A stretch of DNA of 64,000 nucleotides from Paraglaciecola chathamensis S18K6 (GCA_000314955.1 BAEM01000033.1:248001-312000), one strand, 5' to 3'. Shown: positions 16,708 through 26,871, counted from the stretch's first letter. Program-made: numbers and translations. The notes: generated from the letters alone by a model not told the origin.

Positions 16708-17406
16708 TTAATGAGCTAAACGGGCGATACGGCTTAAATACACAAACTCTACTGGCTCACTAATAGGAGACAGCGTTTGAATGCTTTTGACTAAAGCCCC
16801 ACTTTGTTGGTCAAACCAGTAATGATTTTGCCAGCTTTGATTAAAACGAAGGTAATCTGATGGGGCCTGATAACTCAGTGTTTCTACGTAATGATAGGTG
16901 TGAATAGGTTTACTCAGCAGAGTTAATGTTTCGTTTTCTGGAGCAGTAAAATGCGATTCAATTGGGTGACCGTATTCATCCCCTGACCAATCTGTGATGT
17001 AGCGCCACTGGTTGCTTTGTTTTGCACTACTATTGGCCTTTGCGTTGCTAGTAATGCGTTTCAGTGGATCCTCTTGACTATTGCCTAAGTAAAGTAAGTC
17101 TTTGTTAAGCCCTAGGGTGCGCACAACCCGGCCTTGTTCCATGACAAACATGGCGTTGTCACCTGAAACCCATTTATGTCTACCGTTCTCGAGGTAGGCG
17201 AGCGCCATAATGGCCTTAGGTCTTTCGCCTCGCTGTACTGACATCACATCTATTTTTGATTCGGCCACTTGGGCTAATGTCATGTCGGCGTCTTTAGGTT
17301 CTGAAAATGCGATTTTAAGGGTGTCGTAATAGGCGTGATACGTACCACTACAACTGGTAGTAGCAATAGCCACGAAAATGGCAAACGCAAATCTTTTGAT
17401 GGTCAT
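16708..17406 (-). CDS. yjbF: YjbF/GfcB-family outer-membrane lipoprotein
   Basis: This 232-residue protein has a lipoprotein signal peptide with the lipobox around 'ATTSCSG' (Cys at about residue 19), then the YjbF-family body. The body includes 'YLENGRHKWVSGDNAMFVM' and 'RTLGLNKDLLYLG'. It is expected to be lipidated and anchored in the outer membrane, working with YjbG and YjbH in exopolysaccharide export. It follows yjbE after a 108-base gap containing a terminator hairpin, so its expression may be lower than that of yjbE. Confidence 0.85.
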   Translation of the reverse strand: MTIKRFAFAIFVAIATTSCSGTYHAYYDTLKIAFSEPKDADMTLAQVAESKIDVMSVQRGERPKAIMALAYLENGRHKWVSGDNAMFVMEQGRVVRTLGLNKDLLYLGNSQEDPLKRITSNAKANSSAKQSNQWRYITDWSGDEYGHPIESHFTAPENETLTLLSKPIHTYHYVETLSYQAPSDYLRFNQSWQNHYWFDQQSGALVKSIQTLSPISEPVEFVYLSRIARLAH

Positions 17407-17473
17407 GGGTGGGCGTATGTCCGAGTTAGATCATTAAGCGAGGTATGTTAACTAAAATTAAAGCCTTAACAAT

Positions 17474-17499
17474 AAAAAAGCCGCCTAAAGGCGGCTTTT
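17474..17499 (-). terminator. Intra-operon terminator/attenuator between yjbE and yjbF
   Basis: AAAAGCCGCC-TAAA-GGCGGCTTTT is a perfect 10-bp stem with a further T-run on -. It lies just after yjbE and before yjbF, so partial termination here would raise yjbE over yjbFGH. Confidence 0.85.
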
Positions 17500-17514
17500 A
17501 ACAACAAATAAAAC

Positions 17515-17874
17515 TTATAAAGAAGTCGTTGTTGCAGTAACAGTTACTGGAGTCGTTACTGTGCCAGTTACAGAAGTTGTAACTGTAGATGTAACTGTAG
17601 TAGTGGTTGAAGGTACACATTCACCGTCAACTAAAGTTTCGCCTTCGCCACAAGTAGGGTCGCCGCCGCCATCAACTGTGTTTGAATTACCACGGTTGTT
17701 AGAAACAATCGCACCAGCGATAGCTAGACCAACAGCACCGGCAGCGATAGTACCAACACCAACACCACCTACGGTAGCGCTAGATGACTCAGAACCACCT
17801 GCATTTTCTTGAGCGATTACTGGGTTACCAGCAAGTGCTAATGCTGCTGTTGCAGCCATAAGAATCTTTTTCAT
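17515..17874 (-). CDS. yjbE: Small secreted YjbE/GfcA-like protein with Thr-rich tail
   Basis: This protein has about 119 residues. The start is the ATG at 17874, preceded by AAGGGA at a normal distance. It has a signal peptide ('ILMAATAALALAGNPVIAQ'), a Gly/Ala hydrophobic segment ('GTIAAGAVGLAIAGAIVS'), a small Cys pair in 'CGEGETLVDGECVPS', and a C-terminal tail almost wholly of Thr, Val and Ser. E. coli YjbE/GfcA is likewise a small, low-complexity exported protein opening the operon. The Thr-rich tail is more extreme here and could be glycosylated or beta-structured. The family call rests on position and signal peptide more than on residues. Confidence 0.65.
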   Translation of the reverse strand: MKKILMAATAALALAGNPVIAQENAGGSESSSATVGGVGVGTIAAGAVGLAIAGAIVSNNRGNSNTVDGGGDPTCGEGETLVDGECVPSTTTTVTSTVTTSVTGTVTTPVTVTATTTSL

Positions 17875-18303
17875 AATACATCCCTTCATGTTAAGTAAAA
17901 TCAAGACTAGCTCGATTCTAATGGAATAATTTACTGACCTCAATAGGTGTAGATAAAACAATCATTAAATTCTTGAGTAAGCAGCATAAAACAATGATAT
18001 GAGGCTATTTCAAAATATGTCAACTGCCTATATTCATACCAATTAATGTCGGCTGTTTAGTATTTTAATTGGGGAGGGTAGATTGAAAGGCTTTCTTTTT
18101 TTTATAGGCATTCCCAAATGTACTCAATAAAGGGTAAAATGTAAGATTAGTCGCGAAAAAAAGACAGCTGAAGGGGCTAACTGCTCTACAAGCGTATTGT
18201 TTGCGCTTAGGCATTGAAATTGCTTATGCTGATTGGATCAAATGTTTGTCATAATTGGGCGCTAGTATATGCCTGCAATTAAAATTTAAGGAATAGTATT
18301 TCG
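17875..18303. promoter_or_regulatory. Divergent intergenic region between yjbE and ugd
   Basis: These 429 bases must hold the promoters of yjbEFGH (-) and ugd-galU (+). They are AT-rich with T-runs. TTGTCA at 18246 followed by AT-rich hexamers near 18268 is a possible ugd promoter, but spacing is not ideal. No conserved JUMPstart-like motif was seen. Confidence 0.4.
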
Positions 18304-19644
18304 ATGAAAGTTACAGTATTTGGGATTGGTTATGTTGGTTTAGTCCAAGCTGCGGTTATGGCTGAAGTGGGTCACGATGTGGTTTGTATTGATGTAGATC
18401 AAAATAAGGTCGACAGATTAAAGCAAGGTCACATACCCATCTATGAGCCAGGCTTAACGCCTTTGGTGACAAGTAACTATGAAGCCGGCCGAGTTGACTT
18501 CACTACAGATGCTGCACGCGGCGTAGAGCACGGAGACGTTATTTTTATCGCTGTTGGAACCCCACCAGATGAAGACGGCTCAGCGGATTTGAAATATGTG
18601 TTGTCTGTGGCGAAAACCATTGCTGAGCATATGGACTCGCACAAAATCATTATTAATAAGTCGACTGTACCGGTAGGGACAGCAGATAAAGTAAGTGCCA
18701 AAGTGACAGAGACCCTTGAATCACTTGGTAAGAGCGTTACATTTGATGTGGTGTCTAACCCTGAGTTCTTAAAAGAAGGTGCTGCGGTAAATGATTGCAT
18801 GCGTCCTGATCGCATCATCATCGGTACCCAGAGTGAATCCGCTGAGAAAAAACTACGCGAGCTTTACTCACCGTTTAACCGTAACCATGACAAAATTATT
18901 GTGATGGATATTAAAAGTGCAGAGCTAACTAAGTATGCAGCTAACTGTATGCTTGCGACAAAAATTAGTTTCATGAATGAAATGTCTAATCTAGCTGAGC
19001 TAATGGGTGCAGATATTGAAAATGTGCGCCGTGGTATCGGTTCAGACCCGCGTATCGGTTATCAGTTTATTTACCCTGGTTGTGGTTACGGTGGTTCATG
19101 TTTCCCTAAAGACGTTCAAGCGCTTGTTCGCAGTGCAACGGGTGTTGGCTACACAGCGAAAGTATTAGAAGCCGTAGAAGAAGTGAACTACGCGCAGAAA
19201 GAGAAGTTATTCGAATACATCATGCGTCATTTTGGTGGCGACGTGAAAGGCAAAACCGTGGCTATTTGGGGCTTGTCTTTCAAACCCAATACCGATGATA
19301 TGCGTGAAGCATCAAGCCGCGTATTAATGGAAAACTTGTGGAAAGCCGGCGCTAAGGTCAAAGCATATGATCCTGAAGCAATGGAAGAAACTCAACGTAT
19401 TTACGGTAGCCGAGACGATTTAGATTTAGTTGGTACCAAAGAATCAGCCCTTAATGGCGCTGACTTCTTGGTGATTTGTACTGAATGGCAAGCGTTCCGT
19501 GCACCAGATTTTGAGTTAATCAAAGAGAAGCTTTCGACCCCATTGATTTTTGATGGACGGAATTTATTTGAACCCAACAAGATGTTGGAATACGGCTTGC
19601 ATTACTATGCAATAGGTCGTGGATTATCAGTAAAAGGACAATAA
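18304..19644 (+). CDS. ugd: UDP-glucose 6-dehydrogenase
   Basis: This 446-residue enzyme oxidises UDP-glucose to UDP-glucuronate with 2 NAD+. The NAD-binding '[17 protein letters not shown]' opens the protein. The catalytic Cys lies in '[13 protein letters not shown]' (about residue 265), and '[16 protein letters not shown]' marks the UDP-binding C-terminal domain. AAGGA lies upstream of the ATG. One base separates its stop from galU, so the two genes form a UDP-glucose/UDP-glucuronate supply unit. Next to the yjb operon and the polysaccharide cluster, it suggests that uronic acids are used in the surface polymer. Confidence 0.95.
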   Translation: MKVTVFGIGYVGLVQAAVMAEVGHDVVCIDVDQNKVDRLKQGHIPIYEPGLTPLVTSNYEAGRVDFTTDAARGVEHGDVIFIAVGTPPDEDGSADLKYVLSVAKTIAEHMDSHKIIINKSTVPVGTADKVSAKVTETLESLGKSVTFDVVSNPEFLKEGAAVNDCMRPDRIIIGTQSESAEKKLRELYSPFNRNHDKIIVMDIKSAELTKYAANCMLATKISFMNEMSNLAELMGADIENVRRGIGSDPRIGYQFIYPGCGYGGSCFPKDVQALVRSATGVGYTAKVLEAVEEVNYAQKEKLFEYIMRHFGGDVKGKTVAIWGLSFKPNTDDMREASSRVLMENLWKAGAKVKAYDPEAMEETQRIYGSRDDLDLVGTKESALNGADFLVICTEWQAFRAPDFELIKEKLSTPLIFDGRNLFEPNKMLEYGLHYYAIGRGLSVKGQ

Positions 19645-19645
19645 A

Positions 19646-20539
19646 ATGAGTCAAGTAAAGAAAGCCGTTATACCAGTAGCAGGACTTGGAACACGCATGT
19701 TGCCAGCAACCAAAGCAATTCCAAAGGAAATGCTGCCAGTTGTTGATAAACCACTTATTCAATACGTGGTGTCTGAATGTGTAAACGCGGGTATAAAAGA
19801 AATTATCTTAGTGACTCATGCCAGTAAAAACAGTATCGAAAACCACTTTGATACCAGTTTTGAGCTTGAAGCCACATTGGAAAAACGTGTTAAGCGTCAG
19901 CTTCTTGAAGCTGTACAAGCGATTTGCCCAAAAGACGTTACGATCATGCACGTACGTCAAGGCGTTGCTAAAGGCTTAGGTCACGCTGTGTTATGTGCTC
20001 GTCCTATGGTGGGTGATGCGCCTTTCGCAGTTGTATTACCTGACGTTATCGTGGATGAAGGCACGTGTAATCCTAAGAAGGATAACCTCGCCGATATGAC
20101 AGCTAAGTTTAACACTAGCCAAGTTAGTCAGATCATGGTGGAAAGTGTTCCTCAGGAAGACATCAGCAAATACGGTATCGTTGATTTAGACGGTGCGCAA
20201 TTGTCGCCTGGTGATTCAGCTAAAATGCATGGCATGGTTGAAAAGCCTAACCTTTCAGATGCCCCATCTGATTTAGCGGTTGTTGGTCGTTACGTATTGT
20301 CAGAAAAAATCTGGGATCTATTAGCCAAAACCACGCCTGGTGCAGGTGATGAAATTCAGCTAACAGACGCCATTGATTCGCTAATGCAGACCGAACAAGT
20401 TGATGCTTACTACATGAAAGGCAAAAGCCATGACTGTGGTAGTAAACTAGGCTACATGAAGGCAAACGTTGAATATGCGATGCGTCACCCTGAATTAGGC
20501 ACTGAGTTTAATGAGTTTTTACAAACACTTGTGAAATAA
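19646..20539 (+). CDS. galU: UTP-glucose-1-phosphate uridylyltransferase
   Basis: This 297-residue protein makes UDP-glucose from glucose-1-P and UTP. The nucleotide-binding '[20 protein letters not shown]' is at about residues 12-31. '[19 protein letters not shown]' and '[16 protein letters not shown]' are family blocks that include the catalytic Asp and Lys regions. It is co-transcribed with ugd, which uses its product, and is followed by a strong terminator. Confidence 0.95.
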   Translation: MSQVKKAVIPVAGLGTRMLPATKAIPKEMLPVVDKPLIQYVVSECVNAGIKEIILVTHASKNSIENHFDTSFELEATLEKRVKRQLLEAVQAICPKDVTIMHVRQGVAKGLGHAVLCARPMVGDAPFAVVLPDVIVDEGTCNPKKDNLADMTAKFNTSQVSQIMVESVPQEDISKYGIVDLDGAQLSPGDSAKMHGMVEKPNLSDAPSDLAVVGRYVLSEKIWDLLAKTTPGAGDEIQLTDAIDSLMQTEQVDAYYMKGKSHDCGSKLGYMKANVEYAMRHPELGTEFNEFLQTLVK

Positions 20540-20556
20540 CTACATTTTATTAAATG

Positions 20557-20592
20557 AAAAGCCCCGTGATGTTTTCCATCACGGGGCTTTTT
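20557..20592. terminator. Bidirectional intrinsic terminator between galU and comEA
   Basis: AAAAGCCCCGTGATG-TTTTC-CATCACGGGGCTTTT is a 15-bp perfect stem with T-runs usable on both strands. It serves galU (+) and the convergent comEA gene (-). Confidence 0.93.
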
Positions 20593-20614
20593 GGTGCCTT
20601 GTGTTAGCTAACGG

Positions 20615-20923
20615 TTATTTGACCTGAACACGGTCAGTAAGTTTAGCCACCATCTTTTTGCCTATACCTTTAACATTCGTAAGCTCGCTCACCTTAGTGA
20701 ACTTACCACTTTTGTCTCGATAAGCGATGATAGCCGCCGCTTTTTTCTTACCTATACCTGGCAATGTGACTAACTGCTCGGCCGTAGCCGTATTCAAATT
20801 GATTTTTTGCGACTTCATTTGCGAGACACTGCTTTTGTCTACTTTGGCCTCAGCAACAACGTTGCCTATAAAGCCAGTCATTAAAACACCTGCAAAAAAT
20901 AGGGTAGCGATAAACTTCTTCAT
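20615..20923 (-). CDS. comEA: ComEA-family helix-hairpin-helix DNA-binding protein
   Basis: This 102-residue protein has a signal peptide ('LFFAGVLMTGFIGNVVAEA'), a short linker, then a ComEA-type double HhH domain. Its key motif, 'INLNTATAEQLVTLPGIGKK', is followed by a second hairpin, 'VSELTNVKGIGKKMVAKL'. Family members bind incoming DNA in the periplasm during type IV pilus-driven uptake, so it may work with the pilus genes further along the window. AAGGAG precedes the ATG. A general periplasmic DNA-binding role without competence cannot be excluded. Confidence 0.88.
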   Translation of the reverse strand: MKKFIATLFFAGVLMTGFIGNVVAEAKVDKSSVSQMKSQKINLNTATAEQLVTLPGIGKKKAAAIIAYRDKSGKFTKVSELTNVKGIGKKMVAKLTDRVQVK

Positions 20924-21028
20924 AATGAAACTCCTTGTTTAGTTGATCCATATTGGTGCATTTGCACAGCAGTAAGCCTAGTAGCGCTTTTAAAGAAGGT
21001 AAAGAAATGGGGCTGATTATAAATGGCC

Positions 21029-21060
21029 AAAAAAAAGGTGGCTCAGTTGAGCCACCTTTA
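21029..21060 (-). terminator. Intrinsic terminator after isocitrate dehydrogenase
   Basis: AAAGGTGGCTC and GAGCCACCTTT are separated by a 4-base loop, with a run of seven or more T on -. It lies about 20 bases past the stop. Confidence 0.92.
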
Positions 21061-21080
21061 ATATAAATGAAAATTGTCGT

Positions 21081-22088
21081 TTATAAGCGTTCTAACATCG
21101 CTTGGGTAAAGTCACTGGTGCCGTGTTCGCCACCTAGATCACGCGTGGTGCGGTCACCAGATTCGATGACTTGTTTTAGTGCATAGCGAATTTTTTCAGC
21201 TTGCTCACCCATGTTCAGATATTCAAGCATTTGAATTGAAGCCAAAATAACTGAGGTCGGGTTAGCTAGGTTTTTGCCTGCAATATCAGGCGCTGAGCCA
21301 TGAACAGCTTCAAAAATTGCGCAGTCTTGCCCAATGTTAGCACCCGGCGCCATACCAAGGCCGCCTACTAAACCTGCACATAGGTCTGATAAAATGTCAC
21401 CAAACAAGTTAGTTGTTACAATAACGTCGAACTGATGAGGATTCATAACAAGCTGCATACAGCAGTTATCAACAATCATTTCTGATGATTCGATTTGTGG
21501 GTAACGCTGTGCAACTTCACGCGCAACTTTAAGGAACAAGCCAGAAGTAGACTTTAAGATATTGGCTTTGTGCACTGCTGTTACTTTTTTGCGACCATCT
21601 CGGATTGCCATTTCATAAGCATAGGTCAAAATACGTTCAGCACCGGCGCGTGTAATAAGGCTTTTCGCTTCAGCTTCATTACCATCGTCAGAAACCACTT
21701 GGCCTAAACCAGAATACATACCTTCGGTGTTTTCGCGCACAGTAACGATGTCGATATCTTCGTAGCGTGCTTTCGTTCCTTTAAAGGACAATACAGGGCG
21801 TAAGTTAGCATACAGCTGGAATTTTTTACGTAGGCTAACGTTGATTGAAGTGAAGCCTTCACCAACGGGCGTGGTTAATGGGCCTTTTAGCGTTACTTTA
21901 TTCTTCGCGATAAGACCAAGTGTTTCTTCAGGAAGAAGCTCACCGTGATTTTCTAGCGCAACTAAACCTGCATCGGCGAAATCATACACAAAATCGCAGC
22001 CTACTTTGTCTAAAATTTGCAGAGCTGAGTCAATAATATCCGGGCCGATGCCGTCTCCGCGAATGACTGTAATGCGTTGCTTAGTCAT
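21081..22088 (-). CDS. NAD-dependent isocitrate dehydrogenase (IDH/IPMDH family)
   Basis: This 335-residue enzyme converts isocitrate to 2-oxoglutarate in the TCA cycle. It has '[19 protein letters not shown]' at the N-terminus and the substrate-binding '[14 protein letters not shown]' segment seen here as '[19 protein letters not shown]'. It also has '[14 protein letters not shown]', and '[19 protein letters not shown]', whose composition after the His fits NAD rather than NADP enzymes. It is shorter than E. coli Icd (416 residues), as expected for the NAD-type subfamily. It is a single gene with its own terminator. Homoisocitrate or isopropylmalate dehydrogenase is less likely given the sequence blocks. 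Confidence 0.85.
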   Translation of the reverse strand: MTKQRITVIRGDGIGPDIIDSALQILDKVGCDFVYDFADAGLVALENHGELLPEETLGLIAKNKVTLKGPLTTPVGEGFTSINVSLRKKFQLYANLRPVLSFKGTKARYEDIDIVTVRENTEGMYSGLGQVVSDDGNEAEAKSLITRAGAERILTYAYEMAIRDGRKKVTAVHKANILKSTSGLFLKVAREVAQRYPQIESSEMIVDNCCMQLVMNPHQFDVIVTTNLFGDILSDLCAGLVGGLGMAPGANIGQDCAIFEAVHGSAPDIAGKNLANPTSVILASIQMLEYLNMGEQAEKIRYALKQVIESGDRTTRDLGGEHGTSDFTQAMLERL

Positions 22089-22269
22089 AAAATAATCCTT
22101 ACTGTTAAATTTTATACTGACGTTTAGGCGTCAATAATGCCTGTCGAGTACTGCTATGAATGCAGCTATTGAGGTGATGATTAAAAAGCCTAACGGCCAT
22201 TATTTTTAGGGCTCGATTTATACCACGAAACGGCGCTTAAAGCCAGCTGTGATAAGCTGTAACGCGGTT

Positions 22270-24000
22270 TTATACAGGTGAGTAGCTGTGACAAATTGAA
22301 TAAGCTTGCTGTTTGATTTCATTAAGCTCTTGCTCCTTTACTTTTAATACCTTGCTTGCGCTTTGCCAATAGTGCTGACTTTGTACGCACAGTGGTGATG
22401 TACTGAAGTACAGCTCTCTGGCGATGATTAAACTTAACCCTAAAAGTGCGGCTAGTTTAACTGACGTATTGGGGGTGTTCTCGTCTAAATAATGCGCTTC
22501 ATGATAATGCTTCAACGCGACAATTTCGTGACGCGGTTGCTGCCATGCTTGTGCCATTGATACTGGGTGAATACGCAGCTGATCAGGCTTTACGCAGCGT
22601 ATTAACGAGGCCATGTCATAGGTATTCGTATCGGCCTTTCGCCACTGAGTTTGAATCTTTAGCTGGGTATGAATGAATAGCCCTACACTGGCAAAATACG
22701 ACAACGTGCAGGCTTGTTCGGGGATCCCTAAATCAGCTGCTTTTGCTAAAGCGCTAGCAATGTGTCCGCGCAGCTGGACGAAATTGATAAACGCATGCTG
22801 CAATGGAAAGTAATGTTGGTTTAAACGGCTCAGCAAAGCTTGCTGCATAATGATGCTACCGGAGCGTTCAAACCCATGCATCATCAGACCATGTTGTATG
22901 TCTTTCATGGGTAATTTCTGGCGGCTGCTTTGTGTCGCCGTTTGGCGTAAATGCTGGGCGAATGATGGCTCACGTGCGACTGCCGTACTTAGCTTTTTGA
23001 TGTCTTGAACAGGTTTGTTTAACTGGCTTTGGATAGCAACTAACGTCGCTGGTGGGCGGTCCATTTTATAACTTTGGGTAAAAGGGGATAGGGGCTTTGT
23101 TGTCGCTTCTTGCACCTGTTGTTGCCACGCATCACCCCACCAAGTTTGCATTTTGCTCAGTTGTTTAAGCGCTTGAGCAGGGTATACGCGTTTAATGTGC
23201 TCTATATCCACTGAAAAATACGTACTGTGCGTACTGGGGCGCTGAGCGGAGTGTTGCGGAAAACACAAAACGCTGCCCTCTAACACCGCTACAACAACAG
23301 CTAATGAACCATCTTCTATCATTACAAATACCCCTGGTGGCGCAGTGCCTGGGTAAGACATTAGAGGTTCAAGCAGCGATTGTGTCGTGCCCGGTGTATT
23401 TTGTATTATCTGGCGTAAGGCATTTGGAAAGCTCAAAGGCGTTTTTGAGTTTTGTTGATGTAAAAGCAAAGTCAAACGCGCAGCTATGACTAAAACCGTT
23501 ACGTCCGCTGAGGTATTCGACAAATGCTTCAGGTGTTGTTTAAGGTCACTCTCTAACCATTGAACCTGCCGGTAGCCGCGAAGCCAAACCGCTTGTTGAT
23601 ATTCAGTCAACATACGGCAAAACGTTTTATTCAATTGATGTTTCGGTGCGACTGATTCTGGCGTTGTAGGTTTGGTTTTACGTGGCGCGTCAAAGGCAAA
23701 CAGGCTAATGGCGGCGCACATTAATTGCAGTGTTGTTGTTTCGTTAAAGCGATTACGAATACATATTAGTGCGGTAAAAAGGCAAGTACTAAATGCGACG
23801 TTATACGTATGCGCAAGTGACGACTTATACAGGTGAATTTGTGCAAAAATGAGTTCAGGGTGTTGTTTGATTGCACTTAGTAGCTGGTTATTAAAATTTA
23901 AGGTTTGCTGCACAATATCATTAGGTAAAGGCGTTTTATGATATTGTGCAAGCAGGGTATATAAACTCTGATACTGCTGTTTAATCAAGCGGTCAGGCAC
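22270..24000 (-). CDS. HDOD-domain protein with a degenerate N-terminal HD-like region
   Basis: This 576-residue soluble protein has an N-terminal section around residues 60-105 ('SSLAHTYNVAFSTCLFTAL', then 'AAISLFAFDA') that resembles the first helices of HD-GYP domains. It lacks the His-Asp doublet. Residues about 325-540 look like an HDOD domain: 'IKKLSTAVAREPSFAQHLRQ', then 'DIQHGLMMHGFERSGSIIMQ'. HDOD proteins are usually signalling or regulatory scaffolds without known catalysis. It is followed 14 bases later by a DUF3192 gene. I cannot name its partner; both domain calls are by pattern and the first is weak. Confidence 0.55.
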   Translation of the reverse strand: MPDRLIKQQYQSLYTLLAQYHKTPLPNDIVQQTLNFNNQLLSAIKQHPELIFAQIHLYKSSLAHTYNVAFSTCLFTALICIRNRFNETTTLQLMCAAISLFAFDAPRKTKPTTPESVAPKHQLNKTFCRMLTEYQQAVWLRGYRQVQWLESDLKQHLKHLSNTSADVTVLVIAARLTLLLHQQNSKTPLSFPNALRQIIQNTPGTTQSLLEPLMSYPGTAPPGVFVMIEDGSLAVVVAVLEGSVLCFPQHSAQRPSTHSTYFSVDIEHIKRVYPAQALKQLSKMQTWWGDAWQQQVQEATTKPLSPFTQSYKMDRPPATLVAIQSQLNKPVQDIKKLSTAVAREPSFAQHLRQTATQSSRQKLPMKDIQHGLMMHGFERSGSIIMQQALLSRLNQHYFPLQHAFINFVQLRGHIASALAKAADLGIPEQACTLSYFASVGLFIHTQLKIQTQWRKADTNTYDMASLIRCVKPDQLRIHPVSMAQAWQQPRHEIVALKHYHEAHYLDENTPNTSVKLAALLGLSLIIARELYFSTSPLCVQSQHYWQSASKVLKVKEQELNEIKQQAYSICHSYSPV

Positions 24001-24014
24001 AGAGCGAGTACGCC

Positions 24015-24389
24015 TTAGAGAGATAAATAATCTTGGTAGGCACTCTCACCCCATCCGATCAATTCGTCATTTTGCAGCAGAAGCGCAGTGCACTCATCTT
24101 GCGTGGTGATACCGTCTGATTTGACGTGTTGGGTGCGAAAGAACATGACTTGGTATGTATCGTCGCCCGTTCTCTTTGCTTCACTAATATCTGGGCCACC
24201 GAGTAGTGCCACTATTTGCTGCTTAGTTTGACCTAGTTCAAGCTTTGCAACTTGTACCTTGTTGTACTCTTCGCGATCTTTCCAGTCCATGTCTTGGGCG
24301 TTATCAGGGTAAAACAGCAGTACTGCGGCTACGAATACGCCATATAGCGCAACCCCAATACCTATACGCGTCACTATTTTTTTATTCAT
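24015..24389 (-). CDS. DUF3192-family membrane-anchored protein
   Basis: This 124-residue protein has one N-terminal membrane segment ('IGIGVALYGVFVAAVLLFY') and then a DUF3192 domain. The domain contains 'QTKQQIVALLGGPDISEAKR' and 'YQVMFFRTQHVKSDGITTQD', with one Cys in 'DECTALLL'. The fold resembles SmpA/BamE-like small beta proteins ('MTKxQVxxLLGxP' pattern). A paralogue is encoded at 27930-28292. Its function is unknown; an envelope location is inferred from the anchor. Confidence 0.75.
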   Translation of the reverse strand: MNKKIVTRIGIGVALYGVFVAAVLLFYPDNAQDMDWKDREEYNKVQVAKLELGQTKQQIVALLGGPDISEAKRTGDDTYQVMFFRTQHVKSDGITTQDECTALLLQNDELIGWGESAYQDYLSL

Positions 24390-24475
24390 TTTTTGTGTTC
24401 TGTCAGTATAAATGTTGAAAATCTGAGCGAGATTTTATCGTGCTGAATAAAAATACCACGCCCAGATTTATTTTT

Positions 24476-25831
24476 TTACATAATTTCGTAACAAGGCACG
24501 TATTCGCTGCCAGGAAGTTTCATTCTTTGTTGTACGACGAAAGATTGCAGTAGCTCGTCCATCAACGCCATCAATTCTCGGTCACCATCAAGTTTAAACG
24601 GTCCTTGTTCGCGTATAAGTTTCACGCCTTCCGCTTTTACATTACCTGCGACTATGCCAGAAAAAGCCTTGCGCAGGTTTGCCGCTAGCTCAGCTTTAGG
24701 TTGATCAAAATGCAAATTCAACCCGCTCATACTGGCGTGCGTGGGAACAAACGGAACCTGAAACTCCTGTTCAATTTTGAGTGACCAGTTAAAGTCAAAA
24801 GAGTCACCTTTTGCTTTACGATAGGCGCGTACATCGGCTCGCTTTTCATTAATGGTTTGGGCCACGCGAGTCGGGTCATCCACAATAATTTCATACAGTG
24901 ATTGCGCTTCTTCGCCCAGCGTTGCACCAATAAATCTATCGATGGCACTAAAGTACCCTTCACAAACCTTAGGGCCGGTGAGAATAATGGGCAGCACTTG
25001 CTCTTTATTTTGCTCGTTTAACATTAGCCCTAACAAATACAATAGCTCTTCAGCTGTACCTGCGCCGCCTGGAAATACAATAATGGCATGGGACATACGA
25101 ACAAATGCTTCTAAGCGTTTTTCAATGTCAGGCATGATAACCAGTTCATTTACGATAGCATTAGGGGGCTCAGCAGCAATAATACTGGGTTCAGTGACGC
25201 CCAGATAGCGCCCATTACGGTAGCGCTGTTTTGCGTGACCTATGGTTGCTCCTTTCATTGGGCCTTTCATTGCCCCGGGACCGCAACCTGTGCATATATT
25301 CAGTTCACGCAGTCCAAGTTGGTAGCCGACTTCTTTGGTGTATTGGTATTCGGTTTCGCCAATTGAGTGACCGCCCCAACACACCACTAAGTTAAGCTCG
25401 GCTGTGTTTTTGATGGTCTGCGCGTTGCGCATCATGTCAAAAACTTTGTGAGTGATATAAGCCGACTCAGACACACCTGGAAATTCAGCACCGTTGAAGC
25501 TTTCACCCATGTGCAGCAGGTCACGAAGAACCGAAAACAAGTGTTCATGTACACCTTTGATCAATCTGTCATCTACGAATGCAATGGCGGGCGGGTTCAC
25601 TAATTCGATTTTTACGCCCCGTTCGCGACTAATTAGTTTGATATCAAACTGTTCATTTTCATCAAATAGGTTTTCGCAGTTGTCAGTCTCAGCGCCGCTG
25701 TTTAATACGGCTAAGCAACAACTACGAAATAAATAATACAGCTGGCTATCAGCAGATTGATTAAGCTTATCAACTTCTAATTTGGATAACTGACTCATTG
25801 CCCCAAGGGGATTTAACTGAATACTTTTCAT
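24476..25831 (-). CDS. ppnN: Pyrimidine/purine nucleotide 5'-monophosphate nucleosidase
   Basis: This 451-residue protein is the YgdH/PpnN type, which splits the N-glycosidic bond of nucleoside monophosphates to the base and ribose-5-phosphate and is stimulated by (p)ppGpp in E. coli. The LOG-family core is clear: 'NICTGCGPGAMKGPMKGATI' and 'VFPGGAGTAEELLYLLGLML', holding the GGxGTxxE active-site motif. The N- and C-terminal extensions match full-length PpnN (E. coli 454 residues) rather than the short LOG proteins. It lies next to queF and syd, matching enterobacterial synteny. Confidence 0.93.
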   Translation of the reverse strand: MKSIQLNPLGAMSQLSKLEVDKLNQSADSQLYYLFRSCCLAVLNSGAETDNCENLFDENEQFDIKLISRERGVKIELVNPPAIAFVDDRLIKGVHEHLFSVLRDLLHMGESFNGAEFPGVSESAYITHKVFDMMRNAQTIKNTAELNLVVCWGGHSIGETEYQYTKEVGYQLGLRELNICTGCGPGAMKGPMKGATIGHAKQRYRNGRYLGVTEPSIIAAEPPNAIVNELVIMPDIEKRLEAFVRMSHAIIVFPGGAGTAEELLYLLGLMLNEQNKEQVLPIILTGPKVCEGYFSAIDRFIGATLGEEAQSLYEIIVDDPTRVAQTINEKRADVRAYRKAKGDSFDFNWSLKIEQEFQVPFVPTHASMSGLNLHFDQPKAELAANLRKAFSGIVAGNVKAEGVKLIREQGPFKLDGDRELMALMDELLQSFVVQQRMKLPGSEYVPCYEIM

Positions 25832-25903
25832 TGAATTCCTTAAATGAAAACAGCATTGATATGCAACAAGAGAAAGTAAACGCTACATATCTCAATACGT
25901 GTT

Positions 25904-26743
25904 TTATTGGCGAGCTAAACGTAGCTCAGGGTAAATAGTTTCAAAGTTACTTCTAAATGGATTTATATCCAATCCACCACGTCGGGTATAACGGGCATAG
26001 ACAGTCAGTTTCTGTGGTTTACAGAATTTCATGATGTCACTAAAAATACGCTCAACACACTGCTCGTGAAATTCGTTGTGCTGGCGAAACGATATTAAAT
26101 AACGCAATACGCTTTCCTGGTCAATTTTCCGGCCGTGATAACGAATTAATACGCTGCCCCAATCAGGTTGATTAGTGATCAAGCAGTTAGATTTTAACAA
26201 GTGACTGCAAAGCGTTTCTTGCACTTCACTTTCTTCAACCCGCAGGATTGAAGGCTCTAATTCATAGTTATCAATTGCAATGTCCAAATCATCAATACAT
26301 TGTGCTTCGAGCGTACCAAGGTGCAAGCCAGGAAAAGCCTCGCGAGCATAAAGCTGCACATTTACCGGTAAACCAGCACACGCGGACAGATCTTTGCTGA
26401 TCATTTTTTGCACATGAAGAATGGACTCAACTTTGCTTTGATTAAAACTATTTAGGTACAATTTAAACGACTTTGACTCGATCAAATTGACTGACTCGCA
26501 GGGCACTTCACACCGTAAAATGGCGACTTGCGGTTTACCTTTTAAATTAAGCCAAGACAATTCATAGCCATTCCAGCGATCGACACCTTTAAAGGGCAAG
26601 GTATCACCTAAATTGAGCTCGTCACGATTTAAACTGCGCGGCACGCCTTGCAATAAATCGGGGCTGTAATGCTCTTTATATTGGGTTGCTTTACCTAATG
26701 TTAAGGAGCTTAGAACATCAGAAGGAAGTGTTTTATCTTGCAT
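25904..26743 (-). CDS. queF: NADPH-dependent preQ0 (7-cyano-7-deazaguanine) reductase, type II QueF
   Basis: This 279-residue enzyme reduces the nitrile of preQ0 to preQ1, a late step of queuosine tRNA modification. Its two tunnelling-fold halves match the long QueF class (E. coli 282). The active-site Cys lies in '[16 protein letters not shown]' with the catalytic Asp shortly after. The N-terminal half has '[18 protein letters not shown]', the substrate-binding E(S/L)K(S/A)hK block. It is divergently arranged with syd, sharing about 130 bases of upstream DNA. Confidence 0.95.
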   Translation of the reverse strand: MQDKTLPSDVLSSLTLGKATQYKEHYSPDLLQGVPRSLNRDELNLGDTLPFKGVDRWNGYELSWLNLKGKPQVAILRCEVPCESVNLIESKSFKLYLNSFNQSKVESILHVQKMISKDLSACAGLPVNVQLYAREAFPGLHLGTLEAQCIDDLDIAIDNYELEPSILRVEESEVQETLCSHLLKSNCLITNQPDWGSVLIRYHGRKIDQESVLRYLISFRQHNEFHEQCVERIFSDIMKFCKPQKLTVYARYTRRGGLDINPFRSNFETIYPELRLARQ

Positions 26744-26871
26744 TGTAAGAGCCTCAAGGTGATTAGCTGAATAGGGATAGAATACATTAGGTGAAGGAAC
26801 ATTTTATCAGAAGATGAGCCCAAATTAATGCTACATTACTCGCCATTTAATACCAACGAAGAGCGAATCGT

